Source: Gyrodactylus bullatarudis (lineage: Eukaryota; Platyhelminthes; Monogenea; Gyrodactylidea; Gyrodactylidae). Taken from it: DNA of 64,000 nt. Where the stretch lies: contig SSNU01000063.1 of assembly GCA_012064415.1 (NCBI GenBank), positions 71,800-135,799 of the forward strand. Direction: 5' to 3'. The first letter of the stretch is position 1, and the number at the start of each line of letters is the position of its first letter. The position numbers were made by a program, and so were the translations under genes. The notes under the pieces were generated by a model that saw only the letters and a list, made by a program, of their open reading frames with translations, searched no databases and was not told where the DNA came from. Positions 57,938-64,000 of the stretch are shown in pieces.

Positions 57938-58111
57938 AGTGTCAGTTTGTGCTGTGAGCTGCAAAAATTCAAATTAGAATAAATTATCCTTGAAAACATT
58001 GGTGATTAAATAAAAGAGAGCCAATCATACATAGTTTTTCAAAGGAATTATTAAAAAGTCATTAAATCGTATAAAATAATCGTTTTCTCAAAATTGAATG
58101 TAAAAATCCTT

Positions 58112-58539
58112 TTAAAGACTGTTATTTAATTTTTCAAGTTCTACACTAAGGATATTCTCAAGTTTGTTCATCTTCAGGTGCAGCATTCCCATTTCTACTG
58201 AGTTATCTGACACTAGACACAGGATTAGACTTGCAACTCGACATATAATGGCTCGATGAATGCATTCCCCATCCTTTTCATTTGGAGTAACAAATTGAAA
58301 CATGATATTTTGCAATGATTCCTAAAATGTTAATCAAGTCAATATACTTCATCATTTTGTTTGGAATACATATTCCAAATATTTGAGTAAATAGCAGCCT
58401 TTATTTTATCACTTTGATCTTCTATAACAGAAGAAGCTAATAAACCACCTTCGACATTGAAAAGCATTATCCCTTCGATTCCGCAACACGACTCTTTCTC
58501 TTCATTCAGAAGTTTGATCAAATTTTTTATTTTTAGCAT
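58112..58539 (-). CDS. LAMTOR2: Ragulator complex protein LAMTOR2 (133 aa)
   Basis: LAMTOR2 (p14/ROBLD3) is a roadblock-fold subunit of the Ragulator complex on late endosomes and lysosomes that anchors Rag GTPases and supports mTORC1 and MAPK signalling. Exons 58348-58539 and 58112-58321 join across a 26-bp intron (gtatat...ttttag), phase 0, total 402 nt. Seen in the product: GIEGIMLFNVEGGLLASSV, IKAAIYSNIWNMYSKQNDE, then CRVASLILCLVSDNSVEMGM and a C-terminal helix. This follows the roadblock order of helix, paired strands, helix, strands, and the 133 residues compare with about 125 in vertebrates. The AASNIW-like motif is typical of this subunit. Its stop lies 174 bp upstream of the PCYT1 start on the same strand. 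Confidence 0.85.
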
Positions 58540-59141
58540 TCAAATGATCTAAGCAATATAACAAACACTTTAGTGGAAGTTGTTTATATTCGTCGTTATA
58601 AATGTTCCAAGTTGAAACTTTCAACTAATATTATATTGAATACAAATTGTATTATACAGTGTATTCACTCAATGGGTGATATCCCAAGCATTTAAGTTGA
58701 AGATTCTCTAATCAAGATTGTGTACTATCGCCTTGAATAGATAGCCTTTAGGTATTGTGTGTTCGAAATAGAGCAATCCATTCAATATCATTTACCGATT
58801 CATTTTGTCTTCAAGATAAAAAAAATTTAAGCTCACTTCACAATAATTCACCAGGCTCTGATATATTTGGACTTGAGATTATTTAAGATTAAATTATAAT
58901 GAATGGAAGAATAGTAAATTCATTTAAAAGAATTATTTCATTCACAATATGAGTAATACTCAATGAGTATTCAATTTATTCAGTCCACTTAGTAAATATT
59001 CTCACCACTTGAAATCTTCAAGTTGAAATATGACTTCTTTGTAATTTTTAGTAACAAGAAAAACAAACATTAAAAATAATTCTATTTGTCTTTTAAAAAT
59101 AGAACATAATCATTACTTATATCCATTACGTTTCTTTCTTA
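58540..59141. other. Intergenic, no gene seen
   Basis: Holds the LAMTOR2 promoter side and the AGPAT 3' flank. AT-rich, nothing recognised. Confidence 0.5.
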
Positions 59142-59977
59142 CTACAAATCTTTATTTTTGCATAGAAAAGTTTCTCTCATCATATTGTAGCATTTTTCTA
59201 GAATTTCTTGAGGATTTTGGAAATTTTCTCTAGTAACATTAATCTCATCGAGAAATTCAATGTTTATTTTACCTATTTAAAGAGTGAGTAAAGTTCAAAA
59301 AATTGAATTACCAGGCTTGAAGAAAAACTCTTTGGGTCGATAGAACTTCTTATAACCAGTAATAACTATTGGTTGTACGGGAATTTCATTATCATACGCC
59401 ATATGAAAAGCACCCTTTTTAAATTCTCTCAAGTCAATTCCATCGCCTCTAGTTCCCTCTGGAAATATAATAAGGATGCAATCTTCTTTTTTTGTTTGAA
59501 GTGCACATTCTTTTAATTTGGCTACAGATTCCTTATGATTCGAACGATCAATAAAGTAGGTATTGCAAAAATAGGAGAGAATACCAAAGAAACCGTGAAA
59601 TCTTACCGAACTTTTAGAAATGACGATCGAACTTTCTGGCCAAACTTTACTAAGAACTAAAATAATACAATTATTAAGAGCTAAACTACCAATAGTATCC
59701 AAAAAACTCTGATGGTTAATTACCCAGATCTTTGGACCTTTTCCCCTTGATGGAGAATAGTTTTCACACTCAACTTCAATTTGAAGGATGTTTGTAATCC
59801 ATTCAAGAAAGTACATAGCTCTTCTACGGTAGAATTTTTAATTAGATTGTTTTACTTGGAGTTTTTAGGACTTCTTCCATAGGGTAATACTTTCAGAGTA
59901 GCCAATATACAGTTTATATTGAAGAAGAAAGCTAGAAAAATTAGTTTAGTTAAAATTAAAACATTTCTTAAAATCAT
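59142..59977 (-). CDS. 1-acyl-sn-glycerol-3-phosphate acyltransferase (254 aa)
   Basis: Converts lysophosphatidic acid to phosphatidic acid in the endoplasmic reticulum membrane, a step shared by glycerophospholipid and triglyceride synthesis. Exons 59856-59977, 59313-59823 extended to 59312, and 59142-59272 join across introns of 32 and 39 bp, total 765 nt and 254 residues. The N terminus is a hydrophobic segment (VLILTKLIFLAFFFNINCIL). INHQSFLD gives the NHX4D catalytic motif, then FIDRSN, IFPEGTRGDG with the glycerophosphate-binding FPEGTR motif, and VQPIVITGY. The last exon adds INIEFLDEINVTRENF and a helical tail. It is nearest to AGPAT1/2 in length. The precise paralogue cannot be told. 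Its start codon is 83 bp from the divergent PNKP start, so a shared promoter is likely. Confidence 0.88.
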
Positions 59978-60060
59978 TTTGAATTTGAAATTACTCTTTG
60001 CTTGACTTTAAACCACTGAGTCAAGTAGGAGTAAATTTTTTGTTAGAAACAGTATAAATT

Positions 60061-61356
60061 ATGAGTGGAAACCCCCCAACGAAGCGAGCTAAACAGACCA
60101 CCTTGTCGTTCTCAAATAAAGAAAGCTTATTAAATTTCGACGAGAACGAACAATATATTGTTGGAACTCACAAGGACTGTGTTCCAAACGAAAAAGTACA
60201 AATAAAGTCTTTCACTAGTATTTAGATAGCTGCTTTCGATATGGACGGGACACTTATAAGCGTTAAATCTGGAAAAGCATTTCCCAAAGATCATACAGAT
60301 TGGCAGCTTATTCCAAACGTGAAAGAAAAATTGAAAAATTTCCAATGTAAAGGTTATAAAATTGTTGTAGTATCAAACCAGAGGGGAATTAAAAGAGTTG
60401 GTGTGGACAATTTCAAGTTAAAACTATCTTCCATTGCTAAAGCCTTGGATATTCCTCTCCAGTTTTACATAAGCATTTCTGATGATGAATTCAGAAAACC
60501 GAGGACAGGTATATGGAGGAAATTGATCCCCATTTACAATGACAAGATTGTGCCCAAAATTGAAAATTCTTTCTATGTTGGGGGTAAATTTGATTATTTC
60601 AATAACTTTAGATGCTGCTGGAAGAATTAAAGGATACAATGGTAAACCTGATTTTTCTTGTTGTGACGCAATGGTAATTTAATTAAATTTTAATCTTGAT
60701 AGTTTGCCAAGAACCTTAAACTTGAATTCCACACGCCTGAGGAAATCTTCAATGATTCACCACCTCCCAAAAGTTCGGAAATTCGTCCTCTCTTGATTGA
60801 TTTAGATTCTATACCTCGAGCACTTTCAGATGAAGGCAAATCTGTTTTTGATTTCAAACCACCAAAAATCCTCGAGGTTCTTCTTATGTTTGGCTATCCA
60901 GGTTCAGGAAAATCCTTCTTCTCGGCTGAATTCGTGAAGAGAAATCCCAATTATCACATTGTAAGCAGAGACGATCTTAAAACACAATCGAGTCTCGTAA
61001 AATCTATAGATTCTTATTTGAATGACGAAAAAAGCATCATTATTGATAACACAAACATTGACACAGATTCAAGAAATAAATTAATTTCCATTGTAAAGAA
61101 GAACAAAAATGGAGTAGATGCCTTTATCAGATGCATAATCATGGATACAAATTTTGATATCTGTAGACACAATGCCAAATATAGAGAAATTTACAAAAAT
61201 GCCAGTGGAATTGCACCAGTTGTCTTCAATACTATGAAGAAAAAGTTTAGTCAACCCAAAGAGGAGGAGAAGATTGATAAAATAATGTTCTTTCCTTTCT
61301 ACGTGGATCCTGAACATGTCGAAGAACGATACTTTGAGTATTTGTTAGAAAATTAA
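60061..61356 (+). CDS. PNKP: Bifunctional polynucleotide phosphatase/kinase (402 aa)
   Basis: Repairs DNA strand-break ends: removes 3' phosphate and adds 5' phosphate before ligation. Exons 60061-60195, 60226-60583, 60612-60673 and 60703-61356, with introns of 30, 28 and 29 bp, total 1209 nt. The phosphatase has AAFDMDGTLI with the nucleophile Asp and acid Asp of the HAD fold, IVVVSNQRGI, and FYVGDAAGR across the second junction. The linker TPEEIFNDSPPP follows. The kinase has GYPGSGKSFF (P-loop), SRDDLKTQ and IIIDNTNID. It resembles human PNKP (521 aa) but lacks the N-terminal FHA domain: only about 45 residues, including KRAKQTTLSF, precede the phosphatase. That FHA-less layout is also seen in Schizosaccharomyces. 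The start at 60061 is the first ATG in frame. Confidence 0.92.
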
Positions 61357-61433
61357 ATAGATTTATTTTGTAACCCAAAATTTGTATCAACATGACTTCA
61401 GAGTAAAAAATATCAAATCCAAGATGTTAGATT

Positions 61434-61699
61434 TCAAGAGAGTTCTTCAATTAGTTTCTTACATTTATTATCTTTTTTTACGGTTGCTTCATCTTCTTTT
61501 GGAATAAACAAATCTAGTTGAATAAACTTGTTGTCGTTTATTTCCTCAATGTTAACTGGATCTGGAGAATCTTTGTTGTCCAAAAACTTTGACACGCGTT
61601 CAAGAACTATGAAATTTGTAAAAAAATTAACATACGGTCTTTGGTCTTTACATTATCAGGCTTATTAACAATGAGAAGGTCATCTAGTTTGAAAGACAT
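61434..61699 (-). CDS. Small acidic protein, possibly NOPCHAP1-like (78 aa)
   Basis: Exons 61636-61699 and 61434-61606 join across a 29-bp phase-1 intron (gtatgt...tcatag), total 237 nt. The product begins MSFKLDDLLIVNKPDNVKTK, then LLERVSKFLDNK, then FIQLDLFIPKED and a Lys-rich end. The pattern LL-RV-FL followed by an acidic strand near the end resembles the NOPCHAP1 (C12orf45, DUF4598) family, which helps to assemble box C/D snoRNP proteins with R2TP. That resemblance is weak and from memory. The gene converges on PNKP (77 bp between stops) and diverges from the next gene (71 bp between starts). Confidence 0.6.
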
Positions 61700-61770
61700 A
61701 TCATTTAAAACAAGTATGTTAAGTGAAATGATCAACAAAATGCTGATTGTTTTAACGAGTGTGACAAAAA

Positions 61771-62346
61771 ATGAATCCCTTGATAAAAAGCTTTAAGCTC
61801 ACTTATTACGTTTACTTTGACACTAATTCTTCCGAATGGATTCGTCTAGATGCAATTGATGAAGTTCGATCTTTAGTAATCACTCTTACAAGCTTCTCAC
61901 ACTTTGTTCTCAAATCCAACAATGAAATAATTTTCTCCTATCTACTTGTAAGGCCTCACCAATGGTTCAAGTATTCGGTTAAAGACGAAGAGCTTTGTCT
62001 TATCTTTGATATTGGGTGTGTTTCAAAAAAATTCGTTTTAAAATTCGATGATAATGAGGAAATGAAAATATTAATAGACCACCTTGATGAAATTCATGGA
62101 CATAAAATAAGTGGTAAAATAAAAAGTAATTTGGAAGCTTATGAAGCTGATTTGAAAATATTGTGCAATGAGAAAATAAATAATCTTATTCATCGCAATG
62201 AAACTTGGCCTTCAGGTCATCTGAATGGTATCATAAAAATCTGCCTACTCGATCCTAATTTTCCTGGTCTCGTCAAAAGAATAGCTGAAATAATGGATAA
62301 TCTTGAAGATAGTGAAATTTCTATTTTTGAAAATATTCTTAAATAA
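61771..62346 (+). CDS. REC114-like meiotic recombination protein (191 aa)
   Basis: A single-exon frame of 191 residues. Residues 5-105 look like a PH-type beta fold: WIRLDAIDEVRSLVITLTSF, then SHFVLKSNNEIIFSYLLV, HQWFKYSVKDEELCLIFDIG and KKFVLKFDDNEEMKILIDHL. This order and the WIR-, LVITL-, HFVL-, W-K and F-L-F positions resemble the N-terminal PH domain of animal REC114. The C-terminal FPGLVKRIAEIMDNLEDSEI helix lies where REC114 has its MEI4-binding segment. REC114 with MEI4 and IHO1 promotes SPO11-dependent DNA breaks in meiosis. The match is by eye only. Any other PH-fold protein remains possible. Its start is 71 bp from a divergent gene. Confidence 0.5.
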   Translation: MNPLIKSFKLTYYVYFDTNSSEWIRLDAIDEVRSLVITLTSFSHFVLKSNNEIIFSYLLVRPHQWFKYSVKDEELCLIFDIGCVSKKFVLKFDDNEEMKILIDHLDEIHGHKISGKIKSNLEAYEADLKILCNEKINNLIHRNETWPSGHLNGIIKICLLDPNFPGLVKRIAEIMDNLEDSEISIFENILK

Positions 62347-62660
62347 ACATTTGGCGCATTTTCATTTCAAATTCTCTTTCCAACAAGTTATACAATATTT
62401 AATGATTCTTATTAATTTCATATATTCGGGGAATTGGATTCTGATTGACTTGTCAATGAAAATTTCCTTGTCAAGTCCTTTGATTGTCTTACTGACTCAT
62501 TCCTCTTGAATGAGGTCATTGTGCTAAATACGATAGAATATTTAATTTAATTATAATTCCTTCTCACAAAACTAAGTTGCTTAAAACTAATTTGAAAACT
62601 TTACATTAGGGGTGTACTGATTCAGAATAAAATATTATTATTATATTTGAGATTAGTAAC
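62347..62660. other. Intergenic, no gene seen
   Basis: Convergent 3' flanks of the REC114-like gene and the membrane protein exon. AT-rich. Confidence 0.45.
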
Positions 62661-63113
62661 TCACTTGATATTCGGATAAAATATACAAAAGTCATTATTA
62701 TCTGGATCGTAGCGATGATCCATTAGGGTTGGGTTCTTCAAAAAATTGTCATCAATATAGTTGTAATATTTGACAACTTCATTATTTCCTTCAGTATTAT
62801 TGGTGTAAGGATACATGACTGGGTAAATATTGTGTCTGTATATTTGTGAGCTTATACTATCTTCCATCGGAACATGAGCTGATTGGATATGTTTAGTAAT
62901 CAAATTCTGATTCATGTGATTTTCAAAGGATTGGTTCTCCTTCTTCGTCCTCGAAATCATACACAAAATGGCCACAATTAGTATGATTAAAAAGGAAAGA
63001 GTCATGATCAAAATGAAAATTTGACTTGAGTCGGGACAAAATTTTCCTGAGCATGTTTTGTTGCTTTTATCTGTTGGATGAAATTTCAAATACAATGAGA
63101 ATTTAATTTTCAA
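62661..63113 (-). CDS. Exon(s) of a single-pass membrane protein, unknown
   Basis: The frame codes 150 residues. KTCSGKFCPDSSQ is followed by a strong membrane segment (about residues 34-54, IFILIMTLSFLIILIVAILC), then MISRTKKENQ and a polar, Tyr-rich tail (YRHNIYPVMYPYTN, VVKYYNYIDDNF). The layout suggests a cell-surface receptor's last exons, outside to inside. An acceptor-like tttcatccaacag at about 63070 means the start may not be the ATG at 63113, with upstream exons outside view or lost to the LINE. A donor-like AA|GTGAGT overlaps the stop, so the 3' end is also uncertain. Confidence 0.45.
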   Translation of the reverse strand: MKIKFSLYLKFHPTDKSNKTCSGKFCPDSSQIFILIMTLSFLIILIVAILCMISRTKKENQSFENHMNQNLITKHIQSAHVPMEDSISSQIYRHNIYPVMYPYTNNTEGNNEVVKYYNYIDDNFLKNPTLMDHRYDPDNNDFCIFYPNIK

Positions 63114-63391
63114 ATTTGTTAAAGCAAAATAAACCTTTATTTATTAATTACAAATGACATGAAAAAAATCTCAACCTTCTTCATCAAGAACTTGAAGATT
63201 TTTCAAATTTCGATTTGTCGCCAAAATCCCGTTTTTTCGAACTTTGAGCAGGGAGTTTTTATCTATTTAAAAAAGGGAAGTGGGGGGGAGTTTTCAACTT
63301 GGATTTTGGTGTAGAAAGTTTATTTATTTACTTATTTACAATTATCTTTGGAAATAATTAGTTAACAAATTATCATTATCTGGTATCAGAT
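63114..63391. other. LINE 3' end and foldback wording
   Basis: 63170-63260 shows foldback-family words (TTCATCAAGAACTTG, TTTCGATTTGTCGCCAAAATC). No gene seen. Confidence 0.4.
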
Positions 63392-64000
63392 TTAGTAAAT
63401 ATGTACAAATAGTTTTAATATTTTTGTTTTTGAAGATTTTTTCGTCTTTTCTAGTTTTCCTGTTGAGGAATAAAGTATTGTTGAGAAAAATGCTGAATTT
63501 GCGACCATTTCTAGTTTGTTTGTCCTGTTGGTGGTTTTATTTAAGATAGAGAAGCTAAAAGCAATTCTTCTCAGCCATAGCGGGAAGATACTACCTTTTG
63601 AGAGGAGCTTTCTATATGAAGAGTTACCAAAAATAGAGGACAGGAAAATGCGTTGGTTAGAGTCAAGTTTTTTTGAGAGTTTAGATGGAATATTTCTTGC
63701 GAAGCTTGAGCAGTGGTCAAGTTTAGATAGGATGAATGATTTATAAAGTAGTAATCTGAGTTGAGGAGATTTGACACATCTTTTTAGGAAAAAGGCATTG
63801 ATAGCAGATTTTCTTTTCTGATCCTTTAGCTGAGGTATTAAGGATAGTTTATTATCGTAAATGACTCCAAGGTCTTTGATTTGAGGAGAAGAAGATTCTA
63901 CCAAGTTTGATTTTATGAGTTTTTTCCCAATGGCCATAAATTTGGTTTTGTCATGGTTTATTTCCAAACCTATGTCGTTGAGTTGATTAGAGATATTATA
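63392..64000 (-). mobile_element. Non-LTR retrotransposon (LINE), reverse transcriptase C-terminal end
   Basis: An open frame runs from beyond the window edge to the stop at 63392: NDIGLEINHDKTKFMAIGKK, then SPQIKDLGVIYDNKLSLIPQ, KSFILSKLDHCSSF and RRIAFSFSILNKTTNRTNK. The LEIN--KTKFM and K-LGV--D--L motifs are typical of the thumb side of Jockey/R1/CR1-type reverse transcriptases, and the LY-SFILS-LDHCSSFAR stretch is usual for their C terminus. The catalytic YADD motif would lie to the right of the window. No stop interrupts it here. Confidence 0.75.

Overview
This is an AT-rich, repeat-dense stretch of nuclear DNA from an intron-bearing animal. The evidence is GT-AG introns, LAMTOR2, an animal-type CTP:phosphocholine cytidylyltransferase, a two-domain polynucleotide kinase/phosphatase, four-pass claudin-like proteins and Tc1, piggyBac, Ginger and LINE elements. 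I cannot name the phylum. The most diagnostic trait is the intron size. In the conserved genes at the right end most introns are only 26-39 bp, and every spliced model there and in the Cys-rich cluster sums to a multiple of three.

Region 1-21.7 kb (with an outlier at 35.5 kb) holds a cluster of small genes for cysteine-rich proteins. At least twelve full genes and two fragments can be sorted into types A (intronless, Cys-Gly), B (2 exons), C (3 exons) and single genes D, E, F and G. Most share one plan: a minute first exon of 11-23 nt coding M plus a few residues, then a phase-2 intron. In B, C, D, E and G that intron splits a Cys codon as TG|T. The cluster has been copied very recently: a 1.1-1.2 kb inverted duplication (5.3-6.5 kb against 13.2-14.3 kb), a 1380-bp head-to-tail duplication (14.2-16.96 kb) and four type C genes with the same predicted protein. 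Two paralogous claudin-like genes sit at 4.46 and 34.7 kb, the second beside type G.

Region 21.9-50 kb is mostly transposable elements, often nested. It holds piggyBac-type elements with TTAA targets and one decayed transposase, a Tc1 element missing its 5' half, a Ginger-type element with TGTTA/TAACA ends and a 4-bp target duplication, a decayed gag with a zinc knuckle, a 508-bp-armed palindrome, and a family of foldback elements beginning near ATATGAAG. Hammerhead ribozyme cores lie at 22.7 and 39.1 kb on the minus strand. A half motif lies at 55.2 kb and a weaker candidate at 26.5 kb.

Region 50.9-62.4 kb holds the housekeeping genes. From left to right they are PCYT1 (minus, with one 5.5-kb repeat-filled intron), LAMTOR2 (minus), an AGPAT (minus), PNKP (plus), a small NOPCHAP1-like gene (minus) and a REC114-like gene (plus). 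AGPAT/PNKP and NOPCHAP1-like/REC114-like are divergent pairs with 83 and 71 bp between start codons. The window ends with a single-pass membrane protein exon and the 3' end of a LINE reverse transcriptase, both on the minus strand.

The best candidates for something not yet described are the Cys-rich gene family with its shared micro-exon plan and near-identical copies, and the hammerhead-bearing foldback elements.
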